From an uncultured Lachnoclostridium sp. (GTDB lineage Bacteria; Bacillota; Clostridia; Lachnospirales; Lachnospiraceae), in the NCBI GenBank assembly GCA_947369165.1, contig CANBKJ010000021.1, positions 1 through 38,701 of the forward strand: a stretch of DNA of 38,701 nt, read 5' to 3'. Positions within the stretch are counted from its first letter, which is position 1; every line of letters starts with the position of its first letter. A program made the position numbers and the translations under genes. The notes under the pieces are model-generated. The model saw only the letters and a program-made list of their open reading frames with translations, was not told the origin of the DNA and did no database searches. Below, in pieces: positions 6,413-16,158 of the stretch.

Positions 6413-7708
6413 TCATTGGTCAAAGCGGACAGCAATGGAATTGGCATGCGCCGTCAGCTGCTCCGCATTGGCAAACTGAATGATATCTTTGTGGATCGGC
6501 TCCAGTGCCTCTCTGGAATAAGAGATCAGACTGGATTTCTTGATAAAATCATCTACATTCAGCGGTGAGAAAAACTTAGCGGTGCCATTGGTGGGAAGTA
6601 CATGGTTCGGTCCCGCAAAATAGTCCCCCAGGGGCTCACTGCTGTATTCACCAAGAAAAATCGCTCCGGCATTTTTTATTCTTGTCATGGTATCAAAAGG
6701 ATTCTTCGTCAAAATCTCAAGGTGTTCAGAGGCGATCTCGTTAGCCGCCCGTATGGCGTCGGACATGGAATCTGCCACCAGAAGATATCCGTAATTTTGC
6801 AGTGATTTCCGGATGATATCCGCACGGCTCAACGTCTTCAAAAATTCCTGAATCTCTTCTTCCACCCGCACTGCCAGTTCCTCACTGGTGGTCACCAGGA
6901 TGGCAGAAGCCAGTTCGTCATGTTCTGCCTGGGATAAAAGATCCGCCGCCACATAACGGGGATTCGCTGTCTCGTCTGCCAGCACGAGGATCTCACTGGG
7001 ACCTGCGATGGAATCAATGCTCACATGTCCATATACGCTCTTTTTCGCCAGCGCCACAAATATATTTCCCGGTCCGCAGATCTTTGCCACCTTTTTGATG
7101 GAAGCGGTGCCATAGGCAAGGGCAGCCACTGCCTGAGCCCCTCCTACTTTGTAAACCTCTGTAGCTCCTGCCAGGTCTGCTGCCACCAATGTAGCAGGGT
7201 TTACCTTCCCATCTGATCCCGGAGGCGTCACCATCACGATGCGTTCCACTCCCGCCACCTGGGCTGGAATGATGTTCATAAGCACACTGGAAGGATATGC
7301 CGCTTTTCCCCCTGGCACATATACGCCGACACTCTCTAAGGGCGTGATGCGCTGTCCCAGAACAACTCCGTCCTCTCTCGTTTCGATCCAGCTGTTGCGG
7401 AGCTGTTTTTTATGAAAATCCTGGATGTTTGCCAGAGATTTTTTCATAACCTCTACCAGAGATGTCTCCACCTGGGCGTATGCCTCCTGGATCTCTTCCC
7501 CGGTCACATGGATATTGTCCGGTGTGATCTCTGTTTTATCAAATTTCTTTGTATAATGGAACAGGGCTTCATCTCCCTTTTCCTTTACCTCGTTTAAAAT
7601 CTCATTTACCGTATCCTGATAGGTGTCATACTGGTTTGGACTGCGTTTCAGCAGACTTTCCAGAATATTTTCCATCGATGCATCGTCCAGTCTGATCCGT
7701 CTCATCAT
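6413..7708 (-). CDS. hisD: Histidinol dehydrogenase
   Basis: A 431-residue NAD- and zinc-dependent enzyme that oxidises L-histidinol to L-histidine, the last step of histidine synthesis. Family blocks seen are 'SIDSIAGPSEILVLAD', the SQAEHDE segment with zinc-site residues, the HLEIL block and 'LGDYFAGPNHVLPT'. The length equals the family norm. AAGGAG precedes a double ATG; I take the first. It follows hisG by 13 bases and is the last gene of the ilvA-hisZGD run. The other histidine genes (hisB, C, A, F, H, I) are not nearby. The usual hairpin terminator lies beyond it, in tetR. Confidence 0.97.
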   Translation of the reverse strand: MMRRIRLDDASMENILESLLKRSPNQYDTYQDTVNEILNEVKEKGDEALFHYTKKFDKTEITPDNIHVTGEEIQEAYAQVETSLVEVMKKSLANIQDFHKKQLRNSWIETREDGVVLGQRITPLESVGVYVPGGKAAYPSSVLMNIIPAQVAGVERIVMVTPPGSDGKVNPATLVAADLAGATEVYKVGGAQAVAALAYGTASIKKVAKICGPGNIFVALAKKSVYGHVSIDSIAGPSEILVLADETANPRYVAADLLSQAEHDELASAILVTTSEELAVRVEEEIQEFLKTLSRADIIRKSLQNYGYLLVADSMSDAIRAANEIASEHLEILTKNPFDTMTRIKNAGAIFLGEYSSEPLGDYFAGPNHVLPTNGTAKFFSPLNVDDFIKKSSLISYSREALEPIHKDIIQFANAEQLTAHANSIAVRFDQ

Positions 7709-7721
7709 CGCCCTCTCCTTT

Positions 7722-8363
7722 CTATCCGTTCAATGCCTGCTTTAAATCTTTTACGATCTTTGTGATCCGCTCCCGTTGCATCTTCATGCTCGCCTCATTG
7801 ACAACCACTCTCGCCGACAGCGGACAGATCTCCTCCAATACCTCCAGACCGTTTTCCTTCAGGGTGGAACCAGTCTCCACGATATCTACAATTACCTCGG
7901 AGAGGCCCACGATGGGTGCCAGTTCCACGGAACCATTCAGCTTCACGATCTCCACGGTCTGATGTTTTTTATTGTAAAAATAATCCTTGGCGATCTTCGG
8001 ATATTTGGATGCCACCCGGATGATCTCATTTTTTTTCAAAAGCTCTCTGGCGGATGCCGGACCTGCCACACACATACGGCATTTCCCAAGTCCCAGATCC
8101 AGAACCTCCAGAATCTTACGCCCCTCTTCCAGAATGGTATCACTTCCAACCACTCCGATATCCGCAGCGCCGTATTCTACATATGTAGGCACATCCGAAG
8201 TCTTGGAAAGGAAAAATTTCAGTCCCAGCTCCTCATTGACAAAGATCAGTTTTCTCGTATCCTTGTCCTTCATTTCCTCACAGGTGATGCCCGTCTGTTC
8301 CAGTAATGCCAGTGTCTGCTTGGCAAGTCTTCCCTTTGCCAGTGCAATCGTTAAATATTTCAT
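7722..8363 (-). CDS. hisG: ATP phosphoribosyltransferase catalytic subunit, short form
   Basis: Catalyses the first, committed step of histidine synthesis, joining ATP and PRPP. From the ATG at 8363 it has 213 residues, the short form that lacks the C-terminal regulatory domain and needs HisZ. Visible features are the N-terminal 'LTIALAKGRLAKQ', 'AADIGVVGSDTI', and the PRPP loop 'IVDIVETGSTLKENGL'. This start has GGAGGAAGG five bases upstream; a longer in-frame reading to 8471 would run into hisZ and is rejected. It follows hisZ by 22 bases. Confidence 0.97.
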   Translation of the reverse strand: MKYLTIALAKGRLAKQTLALLEQTGITCEEMKDKDTRKLIFVNEELGLKFFLSKTSDVPTYVEYGAADIGVVGSDTILEEGRKILEVLDLGLGKCRMCVAGPASARELLKKNEIIRVASKYPKIAKDYFYNKKHQTVEIVKLNGSVELAPIVGLSEVIVDIVETGSTLKENGLEVLEEICPLSARVVVNEASMKMQRERITKIVKDLKQALNG

Positions 8364-8385
8364 ACCTTCCTCCATCCTGAATCTG

Positions 8386-9603
8386 TCATAGATCGATCGT
8401 TGTTGTCTGGTCGTCTTCCACATAGACAATGCTGGAAATCTGATTCTCTGACGCATAGCCGCGGTATACATCCAGCTCTGTCTCCGCGTCCCTGCGCATC
8501 AGCATCACGCGGCGTCCCTCATTCCGGTAACGGTTTCCCAGATGAACCGCATCTTTGCGGCTGGCAGAACGGTACAGGATCAGGATGCCGTCCGTCTCTG
8601 TGGGGATCTCCGCGTTCTGACTGGCGAGGGCGTTCATAAGCTGGTCTAAAACAATGGCAAGTCCTACCGCCGGCGACTTTTTGCCAAACTGCTCGATCAG
8701 CCTGTCATAACGTCCCCCGGTGACGATCGCCTCTCCGGTTCCGTATGTATATGCTTTAAAAATTATTCCTGTATAATAATCGTAATGACTGAGCATTGAC
8801 AGGTCAAAGGTCACACTCTCTTCCAGCCCATAGATTCCAAGAATCTCCTGGACAGTCTCCAGACGCTGCAATGCTTCCAACGCCAGCGGATGGCTCACCC
8901 TCTCCCTGGCATACGCCAGTGTCTCTTCTGCGCCAAACAGATCCGGAAGCCGGATCAGCAGCTCTTTTAACCGGGAAGAAAGATCTTTCTTCTCGATCAT
9001 CTCCTCCACGCCAAAACTATTTTTATTTGCAATAAGACGCTTATATTCCTGAATCTCTTCGGCCGAAAATCCAGACTCTTCCATCAGACCACGAATAAAT
9101 CCCGCATGACCCACATCGATCTTAAACTCCTTCAGACCAGATCTGGCAAGACATTCAACGGTCATAGCAATCATCTCAGCATCCGCATCGGAACTGGAAT
9201 CATTCATAAGCTCGGCGCCGATCTGGGCAATCTCCGAGAGCTTTCCCTGATACCCCCGCCGATGGATGAACGTATTTCCAGAATAGGAAAGACGGATGGG
9301 CATCTCTTCTGCTGAATAATATTTTGCCACACACCTTGCGATGGATGGCGTGATATCCGGCCGCAGTGCCAGGGTATTGTTATACTGGTCAAAGAATTTG
9401 AACATTTCCTTTGATTCCACGGTCCCCCGCTCCTGGTTGAAAATATCGAAAAATTCAAAGGTCGGGGTGAGGATATCCTGAAACCCATAGAGTTTCATGA
9501 TCTTATGAATCTCGGCTTCCACCCACTCTCTTTTCTCACATTCCACACCATATATATCCCGGACTCCCTCCGGAGTAAACAACAAATTCTGTTCGTATTC
9601 CAT
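8386..9603 (-). CDS. hisZ: ATP phosphoribosyltransferase regulatory subunit
   Basis: A 405-residue paralogue of histidyl-tRNA synthetase that has lost aminoacylation and acts as the regulatory partner of short HisG. It starts with the 'TPEGVRDIYG' block and keeps the class II synthetase core, including 'ALRPDITPSIAR', 'YSGNTFIHRRGY' and 'GGRYDRLIEQFG', but has no anticodon-binding domain after it; the C-terminal tail is short. It opens the hisZGD block 20 bases after ilvA. A true HisRS would be longer and have histidine motif 1 (LVPRGTSDR-like), so HisZ is the better call, supported by the adjacent short hisG. Confidence 0.95.
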   Translation of the reverse strand: MEYEQNLLFTPEGVRDIYGVECEKREWVEAEIHKIMKLYGFQDILTPTFEFFDIFNQERGTVESKEMFKFFDQYNNTLALRPDITPSIARCVAKYYSAEEMPIRLSYSGNTFIHRRGYQGKLSEIAQIGAELMNDSSSDADAEMIAMTVECLARSGLKEFKIDVGHAGFIRGLMEESGFSAEEIQEYKRLIANKNSFGVEEMIEKKDLSSRLKELLIRLPDLFGAEETLAYARERVSHPLALEALQRLETVQEILGIYGLEESVTFDLSMLSHYDYYTGIIFKAYTYGTGEAIVTGGRYDRLIEQFGKKSPAVGLAIVLDQLMNALASQNAEIPTETDGILILYRSASRKDAVHLGNRYRNEGRRVMLMRRDAETELDVYRGYASENQISSIVYVEDDQTTTIDL

Positions 9604-9623
9604 TTTGCCATTTCCTTCCTGTT

Positions 9624-10844
9624 TTAGTGATAGATCGCCGTCGGCTGCTGGCTCTTCGGTGCATATCCGGCATCTTCCAGTGCCTTTATGATCTGCTCCT
9701 TGTGTTCGTGACCAAAGGCCTCCATGGTGATCGTCAGCTCCACTGCGGCATTGCGGTTGATGCTGATAAACTGGTTATGTTCCAGCCGGATGACATTTCC
9801 CTGTGCCTTGGCGATTACATCCGCCACATGAAGCAGCTCACCGGGACGATCCGGAAGCTCTACAGACACGGTAAATACCCTTCCTCTTTGGATCAAACCG
9901 TGCTGCACCACAGAAGAAATGGTGATGACATCCATGTTTCCGCCGCTGAGGATAGACACGACTTTTTTTCCCTGAATATCCATTTTCTTCAACGCCGCCA
10001 CAGTCAAAAGCCCGGAATTTTCCACCACCATCTTATGGTTTTCCATCATATCAAGAAAATTCACGATCAGGTCATGGTCATCTACTGTAATGATATCATC
10101 CAGATTTTTCTGTATGTAGGGAAAAATATTGGATCCCGGCGTCTTCACGGCAGTACCGTCAGCGATGGTATCCACTCCCGGCAGTGATACAACCTCCCCC
10201 TGTCTTAATGATTCCTGCATACAGTTTGCCCCCGCCGGCTCCACGCCGATCACTTTGATGTTCGGGTTGAGGAGTTTAGCCAGGGTCGATACGCCGCAGG
10301 CAAGCCCGCCGCCTCCGATGGGAACCAGAATGATATCCACCGTGGGAAGCTCCTTAAAGATCTCCATGGCGATGGAACCCTGTCCGGTGGCCACCACCTC
10401 ATCATCAAAGGGATGGACAAAGGTATATCCCTGTTCTTCTGCCAGCTTCAGCGCATGGCTGCAGGCATCGTCGTATACATTGCCATGTAACACCACCTCT
10501 GCGCCGTAACTTTTGGTACGGTTTACTTTGATAAGTGGTGTGGTTGTGGGCATGACGATCACGGCTTTCACTCCAAAAAGCTTCGCCGCATAGGCCACAC
10601 CCTGGGCATGATTTCCGGCAGATGCGGTGATCAGTCCCTTCTTCCTCTCCTCATCGGACAGGGTGCTGATCTTATAGTAGGCACCTCTTACTTTATAAGC
10701 CCCCGTGTACTGCATATTTTCCGGCTTGAAATAAACTTTCCCCCCGGTCTGGGCGCTATAGTATTCGCTGTAGATCAGGTTCGTCGGAAGAATAACCTCC
10801 TTGACCCTCTCGCTCGCCTCTTCAAATTTATCCAGTGTCATCAT
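9624..10844 (-). CDS. ilvA: Threonine ammonia-lyase with C-terminal ACT domain
   Basis: A PLP enzyme that deaminates threonine to 2-oxobutyrate, feeding isoleucine synthesis or catabolism. The PLP lysine is Lys51 in TGAYKVRGA, the phosphate loop is IGGGGLACG and the later SGGN block is present. A single ACT domain covers about residues 330-400 (VSVELPDRPGEL...), giving the 406-residue architecture common in Clostridia, shorter than the two-ACT biosynthetic IlvA. Two adjacent ATGs allow a start at 10844 or 10841. It sits 58 bp after ftsY and 20 bp before hisZ. Whether it is biosynthetic or catabolic (tdcB-like) cannot be decided here. Confidence 0.93.
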   Translation of the reverse strand: MMTLDKFEEASERVKEVILPTNLIYSEYYSAQTGGKVYFKPENMQYTGAYKVRGAYYKISTLSDEERKKGLITASAGNHAQGVAYAAKLFGVKAVIVMPTTTPLIKVNRTKSYGAEVVLHGNVYDDACSHALKLAEEQGYTFVHPFDDEVVATGQGSIAMEIFKELPTVDIILVPIGGGGLACGVSTLAKLLNPNIKVIGVEPAGANCMQESLRQGEVVSLPGVDTIADGTAVKTPGSNIFPYIQKNLDDIITVDDHDLIVNFLDMMENHKMVVENSGLLTVAALKKMDIQGKKVVSILSGGNMDVITISSVVQHGLIQRGRVFTVSVELPDRPGELLHVADVIAKAQGNVIRLEHNQFISINRNAAVELTITMEAFGHEHKEQIIKALEDAGYAPKSQQPTAIYH

Positions 10845-10887
10845 GAATTGTCATCTGCCTTTCTTCTCATTTTTTATGTCGGCACTC

Positions 10888-10916
10888 ATTTTACCACGAT
10901 TTCTATTGTTCTGCAA
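10888..10916 (-). promoter_or_regulatory. Possible internal promoter for ilvA-hisZGD
   Basis: On the minus strand TTGCAG (10916-10911) and TAAAAT (10893-10888) are 17 bases apart, straddling the ftsY stop codon. It could give ilvA-hisZGD expression independent of the plsX-ftsY genes. The -35 is weak. Confidence 0.4.
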
Positions 10917-11826
10917 CATCAAATAGAGCGTCCACAAACTCATCGGCATCAAATCTCTGCAAATCATCGATCTTTTCTCCGATGCCGATATATTTTACCG
11001 GAATGTTCAGTTCGGACTGGATGGCGATGGCGATACCGCCCTTTGCTGTTCCGTCCAGCTTGGTGAGAACAACCCCCGTGATCTCCGCCACTTCACTGAA
11101 CTGTTTCGCCTGGACAAGGGCATTTTGTCCGGTGGTTCCGTCGACGACGATAAAAGTCTCCAGATGGGCGTCGCTGTACTCATTTTCGATGATTTTGTAA
11201 ATCTTATGCAGCTCCGCCATCAGGTTCTTCTTGTTGTGGAGACGCCCTGCGGTATCACACAAAAGCACATCTGTATTTCTTGCCTTTGCCGCCGCAACCG
11301 CATCATACACGACAGCCGCCGGATCCGCTCCCTCCTGGCCGGCAATAATATCCACTCCGGCACGGCCGGACCACTCCTTCAACTGGTCGATGGCACCGGC
11401 ACGGAATGTGTCTGCCGCCGCCAAAAGCACTTTCTTTCCATCTTTCTTCATCTGCCCTGCCAGTTTCCCTACACTTGTAGTCTTTCCCACACCGTTGACG
11501 CCGATAAACAGCACCACAGATTTTTTTTCTTCAAACTCATAAGCATCTTCATGTACCTTCATCTGCTCTTTGATGGTATCCATCAGAAGAGTACGGCAAG
11601 CCGATGCTTCTTTGATCTTCTCTTCCTTTACCTTTTCCTGGAGCTCTTCGATGATCCTCATCGAAGTGTCCATGCCGATATCCGCCATGATCAGCTGCTC
11701 CTCCAGCTCCTCATAAAAATCATCATCGATCTCGGAAAAACCGGAAAATATTGAATCAATGCCTGACACAAAACTATCTCTCGTCTTGCTCAGCCCGCTC
11801 TTTAATTTACTGAAAAAATTACCCAT
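10903..11826 (-). CDS. ftsY: Signal recognition particle receptor FtsY
   Basis: A 307-residue SRP GTPase that docks the ribosome-SRP complex at the membrane. The N domain begins almost at once and is followed by the G domain with G1 GVNGVGKTTS (about 109-118), 'DTAGRLHNK', and TKLDGTAKGG near the C terminus, with the DARGG-like 'AADTFRAGA' between. The acidic A domain of proteobacterial FtsY is nearly absent, as usual in Gram-positives. AGGAAGGAAA precedes the ATG. It follows smc by 41 bases, the classic rnc-smc-ftsY order; ffh is not next to it. Confidence 0.97.
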   Translation of the reverse strand: MGNFFSKLKSGLSKTRDSFVSGIDSIFSGFSEIDDDFYEELEEQLIMADIGMDTSMRIIEELQEKVKEEKIKEASACRTLLMDTIKEQMKVHEDAYEFEEKKSVVLFIGVNGVGKTTSVGKLAGQMKKDGKKVLLAAADTFRAGAIDQLKEWSGRAGVDIIAGQEGADPAAVVYDAVAAAKARNTDVLLCDTAGRLHNKKNLMAELHKIYKIIENEYSDAHLETFIVVDGTTGQNALVQAKQFSEVAEITGVVLTKLDGTAKGGIAIAIQSELNIPVKYIGIGEKIDDLQRFDADEFVDALFDVAEQ

Positions 11827-11867
11827 TGTTTTCCTTCCTTCTATCTGAATTCTACTGAAATTTTTAC

Positions 11868-14800
11868 CTATTGTGCTGCCGCATTCTGCTCATTTTTCAA
11901 CTGTTCCTCGATCAGCTTGACAGAAACAAGAGTTGACACACCCTTTTCCTGCATTGTGATACCGTAGAGGGCATCTGCCGCCGACATCGTTCCCTGCCGG
12001 TGGGTGATCACGATAAACTGTGTGTTCTTCGTTAGTTTATGTAAATACTTCGCATACCTCTTTACATTGGAATCATCCAGCGCCGCCTCGATCTCATCCA
12101 GCAGGCAGAAGGGGGATGGTTTCAGGTTCTGGATGGCAAATAAAAGGGCAATCGCCGTCAGCGCCTTCTCCCCACCGGAGAGCTGCATCATATTCTGCAG
12201 TTTTTTTCCCGGCGGCTGGGCGATGATCCGAATACCAGCTTCTAACACGTCTTCGTCCTCCACCAGTTCCAGGGTTCCCTTTCCACCGCCAAACAATTCC
12301 CGGAATACCCGGTCAAACTGGGATTTGATCTGGCTGAACTTTTCGTTGAACTGCCCCCGCATCTCCTCATCCAGATCGGCAATGATCTGTTTCAGTGCCT
12401 CCTCGGACTCGATCAGATCATCGTGCTGGGTTTTCAGCAGTTCATAGCGCTCACTGACGCTTTTATAGTCCTCAATGGCATTGACGTTGACGTCTCCCAG
12501 TCCGCGGATACTGTTTTTCGTCTCGCCCACCAGGTTTTTGATCCTCGCATAAGTAAATTCCGGTTCTCCTGCCGTCTCTTTGGCATTGTGGTAGGTGATC
12601 TCGTACTCGTTCCACATATAGTTGATGCGGTTTTCCAGCTGTTCCTCCAGTTTTTCCTTTCGCGCCCCCAGCCGGAAGCATTCTTTATCCAGTTCACCGA
12701 TGTGCTCCATCATCTCATTTCTCTTGTCAAAGAAATCTTTCTGAGAAACCATCAGCTCTTCTTTTTTCTTCGTGTAGTCTTCAATCTCCTGTTCCAGTGT
12801 GGCGATCTCGTCTTTGCAGGTCGTGATCCGCCCCTCAAACTCTTTGATAGACTGGTTCATCTGATCCACCTGGGTGTCTGAACTGTTCTGTTCCTCCACA
12901 AGCGCCTGATATTCTTTTTCCAATTCTATCAGCCGGTTCTCTGTCTTTTCCAGATTTTCCAGAAGAAAGCTGTTCTTCTGGGTAAAAGAAGAAATATCCA
13001 GCTTGAGCTCTGCCAGCCTTTCCTGGGATTTTGAGAGGGTTTCCGCTGCCTCTTCCAGTTCCTCTGTGGTCTGCTCCTGGATCTCTTTCGCCAAATCGTT
13101 TTTCCTCTGGCTCTCGTCCAGCTGGAAATCGATGCGGGACAGAGTTTCCGTCAAAATGTTTTTCTGGCTTTCCAGTTCCTTGCCGTCGTTGACGATGGCA
13201 TTGAATTCTGCCTCTTTCTGCTCCTTCACCGCCACCGCCTGCTCGTATTTGATGTTCGCCGTATTCTCACGAAGCCCCAGCTCCTTGAGCACAGAATCCT
13301 TTTCTTTCGCCCTCTGCTCCGCCTTACTGGCATCTTCCTCCAGACGCTTTCTCTTATCCCGGAGCTTGTCCATAGATTTTTCAATCTTCTGGATCTCCTC
13401 TTCCAGTTTTTCCATCTCCCGGCGCCTTCCCAGAAGATTATTGCTGTTCTTATAGGCGCCTCCGGACATGGAACCACCCGGATTTAGAAGCTCACCCTCC
13501 AGCGTTACGATGCGCAGGGTATGCTTGAATTTCCTTCCCAGCGCCATAGCGTGGTCAATGGTATCCACCAGGACAAACCGCCCCAGAAGATACTGTACCA
13601 GACCGTCAAACCGATGATCCTTCTTTACCAGTTCCGACACGCAGCCGATCACACCCGATTCCGAGAGCACCTCCGGCTTAATCCGTCCCGCCGCGGCAGA
13701 TACCGTGGTCAGCGGAAGAAAAGTAGCCCGTCCATAACGGTGCTTTTTTAGGAAGGTGATCATGTCTTTGGCAGTCTGCTCATCCTCTGTGACAATGTTC
13801 TGGATGCTTCCCCCCAGAGCGGTTTCCACCGCCGTTTCATATTTTTTATCAACCTGTATAATATCTGCCACAACGCCCACAATACCAGAATTTTCCTGTT
13901 TTTGCTCCATTACCCGGCGGATGCTCTGTCCATAGCCATCGTAGCGCTCCGTAATATTTTTCAGCGTGGCAAGGCGGGAAGATTTCATATGATAATCCCT
14001 CTGCCTGTCATGTAGTTCATGCTGAAGGTCTTTAACTTCAGTCCGGCATTCTTCTGCCTTCTTTAAAAACTCTTTTCTCTTTACATATTCCGCGTCCAGG
14101 GACTGGCGGATCTCTTCCAGCGCGGCCTCTTCCTGCTGCATTTGTTCGACAGCAGCAGCTACCTGGCTTTTGTTCGACAGAATCCTCTGGTTCAGCTCCG
14201 CCTTGCGGATGGAGTTCTGCTCCATCATGGACGCAATCTTCTGATGCTCGATATGAATCTCCGAGGTCTGATTCATGGAAGACAGTATGATGTCATTTTG
14301 CTCAGCGATGGTTTTTTCCATCTCCCCGATCTTTTCACCGAGCTGGTCTGTCTCTTTGAGAAGCTCTTCTTCTTCCGACTGCATCTGCACCAGCGTCCCA
14401 GTAAATTCCTTCTGGCTTTCCAGATATCCCTCTTTTTCCTTCGTGACCTCTTCCACAGATGCCTGAATGCTGCCCATGCGGTCAGTATAGTATTCCTTTC
14501 CATGAGAAAGAGAAGAAATCTTTTCTTTCGCGATGCGGATCTCTCCCTCGATACCGGCAAGTGTAACACGGTCTCTGTTACACTTCTCCTTTTTCTGCTC
14601 CAGCAGTTCGTCGTATTCCTTGATCTGATGTTCTACCTCTTCAAACCTGGATTTGGTGCTCTCCTGCTCTTTCTTGACCTCATCCAGTTCCTTTTCCGCA
14701 TTGGAGATATTGGTCTTTGTCTCCTGCAGGTCTTCCTGGCCGCTGTCATAATCCTGTATAAACAGGCTGATCTCATATTTTTTCAGTTCTTCCTTCAGCC

Positions 14801-15449
14801 GCAGGTATTCTCTCGCCTTTTCTGACTGTTTTTCCAAAGGTCCTACCTGTTTTTCCAGCTCTGTCAGGATATCGCTGACGCGGAGCAGATTCTGGCTCTC
14901 CGCTTCCAGATTTTTTTCTGCTGTTGCCTTTCTCTTCTTAAACTTTACAATTCCCGCTGCTTCATCAAAAAGCTCCCGGCGCTCCTCCGGTTTACCGCTA
15001 AGGATCTTATCAATCTGCCCCTGGCCGATGATCGAGTATCCCTCTTTTCCAATTCCGGTGTCAAAAAAAAGCTCCTGTACATCCTTCAGCCGGCATGTCA
15101 CACCATTGAGAAGATATTCACTCTCCCCGGAACGGTATACCCGCCTCGCCACCTGTACTTCCTCATAGGGCACATTTAACTTATGGTCCTCATTGGAGAT
15201 CGTCAGCGCCACATAGGCATAACTCTGAGGCTTGCGAAGCTCTGTTCCGGCAAAGATCACATCCTGCATACTGGCGCCGCGAAGCTGTTTGGCACTCTGC
15301 TCTCCCAGAACCCAGCGGACGGCGTCGGCCACATTACTCTTTCCGCTCCCATTGGGTCCCACGATGCCGGTTATGCCGTTGTGGAACTCAAACACCAGCT
15401 TGTTGGCGAAGGATTTAAAACCGTGAACTTCGATACTTTTCAGATACAT
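11868..15449 (-). CDS. smc: Chromosome partition protein SMC
   Basis: The 1193-residue condensin ATPase that loops and compacts the chromosome together with ScpA and ScpB (not in the window). Order of parts: Walker A GPNGSGKSN near residue 31-39, a long coiled coil, the hinge at about 510-665 with GGSMSGGAYK just after it, a second coiled coil, then the signature LSGGEKALTA and Walker B 'CLLDEIEAALDD' near the C terminus. I start at the ATG at 15449 with GGAG seven bases upstream; a TTG two codons earlier is less likely. It follows rnc by 13 bases. Confidence 0.97.
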   Translation of the reverse strand: MYLKSIEVHGFKSFANKLVFEFHNGITGIVGPNGSGKSNVADAVRWVLGEQSAKQLRGASMQDVIFAGTELRKPQSYAYVALTISNEDHKLNVPYEEVQVARRVYRSGESEYLLNGVTCRLKDVQELFFDTGIGKEGYSIIGQGQIDKILSGKPEERRELFDEAAGIVKFKKRKATAEKNLEAESQNLLRVSDILTELEKQVGPLEKQSEKAREYLRLKEELKKYEISLFIQDYDSGQEDLQETKTNISNAEKELDEVKKEQESTKSRFEEVEHQIKEYDELLEQKKEKCNRDRVTLAGIEGEIRIAKEKISSLSHGKEYYTDRMGSIQASVEEVTKEKEGYLESQKEFTGTLVQMQSEEEELLKETDQLGEKIGEMEKTIAEQNDIILSSMNQTSEIHIEHQKIASMMEQNSIRKAELNQRILSNKSQVAAAVEQMQQEEAALEEIRQSLDAEYVKRKEFLKKAEECRTEVKDLQHELHDRQRDYHMKSSRLATLKNITERYDGYGQSIRRVMEQKQENSGIVGVVADIIQVDKKYETAVETALGGSIQNIVTEDEQTAKDMITFLKKHRYGRATFLPLTTVSAAAGRIKPEVLSESGVIGCVSELVKKDHRFDGLVQYLLGRFVLVDTIDHAMALGRKFKHTLRIVTLEGELLNPGGSMSGGAYKNSNNLLGRRREMEKLEEEIQKIEKSMDKLRDKRKRLEEDASKAEQRAKEKDSVLKELGLRENTANIKYEQAVAVKEQKEAEFNAIVNDGKELESQKNILTETLSRIDFQLDESQRKNDLAKEIQEQTTEELEEAAETLSKSQERLAELKLDISSFTQKNSFLLENLEKTENRLIELEKEYQALVEEQNSSDTQVDQMNQSIKEFEGRITTCKDEIATLEQEIEDYTKKKEELMVSQKDFFDKRNEMMEHIGELDKECFRLGARKEKLEEQLENRINYMWNEYEITYHNAKETAGEPEFTYARIKNLVGETKNSIRGLGDVNVNAIEDYKSVSERYELLKTQHDDLIESEEALKQIIADLDEEMRGQFNEKFSQIKSQFDRVFRELFGGGKGTLELVEDEDVLEAGIRIIAQPPGKKLQNMMQLSGGEKALTAIALLFAIQNLKPSPFCLLDEIEAALDDSNVKRYAKYLHKLTKNTQFIVITHRQGTMSAADALYGITMQEKGVSTLVSVKLIEEQLKNEQNAAAQ

Positions 15450-15462
15450 AAACAAACTCCAA

Positions 15463-16158
15463 TCATTTATTATTCTTCATCTTACATAAAGCCTCATAGG
15501 CAGCATTCTGTTCCGCCGTCTTTTTGGAATGTCCCATTCCTGTCCCGAGACATGTTCCATCCAGCAGACATTTCACCTCAAATACTTTCGCATGATCTGG
15601 TCCAGTCTCTGATACGAGTTCATAACAAATGCTGCCTGTTCCCTGTGCCTGGATCATCTCCTGTAATACCGTTTTGCTGTCATAAAATAACTTTTTGTTC
15701 TCGATATCCGAGAGCACAAAACGTTTTACAAAAGACTTCGCCGTCTCCAGACCGCCATCCAGATACATGGCGCCGATCACCGCCTCAAAGGCGTCAGACA
15801 GGATGGAATCCCGCTCTCTGCCTCCGGTGGCAGCCTCGCCTTTTCCCAGTCGTATAAACCGCCCCAGCCCGATCTGTCTGGCAGAATCCGCCAGGCTTCT
15901 CTCACAGACCAGACTGGCGCGGAGCTTGGTCATCTCGCCTTCCATATCACCGCTGTGCTCGTGAAAAATAAAATCACTGCTCACCAGTTCCAACACAGCA
16001 TCCCCCAAAAACTCCAGCCTCTCATTATTTCTATTGTACGTCCAGTGCCTCTCGTTGGCAAAAGAACTGTGGGTCAGTGCATTCTGCAAAAGTCTTTTAT
16101 TTTGAAATGCATAGCCGATCCGATCCTCAAATTCCTCGATATCCTTCATATCAATCAC
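15463..16158 (-). CDS. rnc: Ribonuclease III
   Basis: A 231-residue double-strand-specific endonuclease for rRNA and mRNA processing. The catalytic domain has the signature NERLEFLGDAVLEL (about 45-58) and the later 'SDAFEAVIGAMYLDGG', with the metal-binding acidic residues in place; a C-terminal dsRNA-binding domain ends in 'SKKTAEQNAAYEAL'. I give the GTG at 16158, five bases after GAAAG and overlapping the plsX stop; the ATG at 16149 is the alternative, giving three residues fewer. Translation is probably coupled to plsX. Confidence 0.95.
   Translation of the reverse strand: MIDMKDIEEFEDRIGYAFQNKRLLQNALTHSSFANERHWTYNRNNERLEFLGDAVLELVSSDFIFHEHSGDMEGEMTKLRASLVCERSLADSARQIGLGRFIRLGKGEAATGGRERDSILSDAFEAVIGAMYLDGGLETAKSFVKRFVLSDIENKKLFYDSKTVLQEMIQAQGTGSICYELVSETGPDHAKVFEVKCLLDGTCLGTGMGHSKKTAEQNAAYEALCKMKNNK

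Noticed and set aside
8364-8471. Longer HisG starting at 8471
   Set aside because: The extra 36 residues overlap hisZ and are not HisG-like; the ATG at 8363 has a strong ribosome binding site and the expected first residues.
9627-10187. A 186-codon open frame opposite ilvA
   Set aside because: Antisense shadow of a well-conserved PLP enzyme gene, with no ribosome binding site or recognisable motif of its own.
9624-10902. T-box or his-type leader control upstream of ilvA-hisZGD
   Set aside because: The 58-base gap before ilvA is too short for a T-box, and I saw no GGTGGTACCGCG-like antiterminator or histidine-rich leader peptide.
14142-14825. A 227-codon open frame on the plus strand inside smc
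   Set aside because: It is the antisense shadow of the coiled-coil coding sequence; it has no recognisable family and smc motifs are intact on the other strand.
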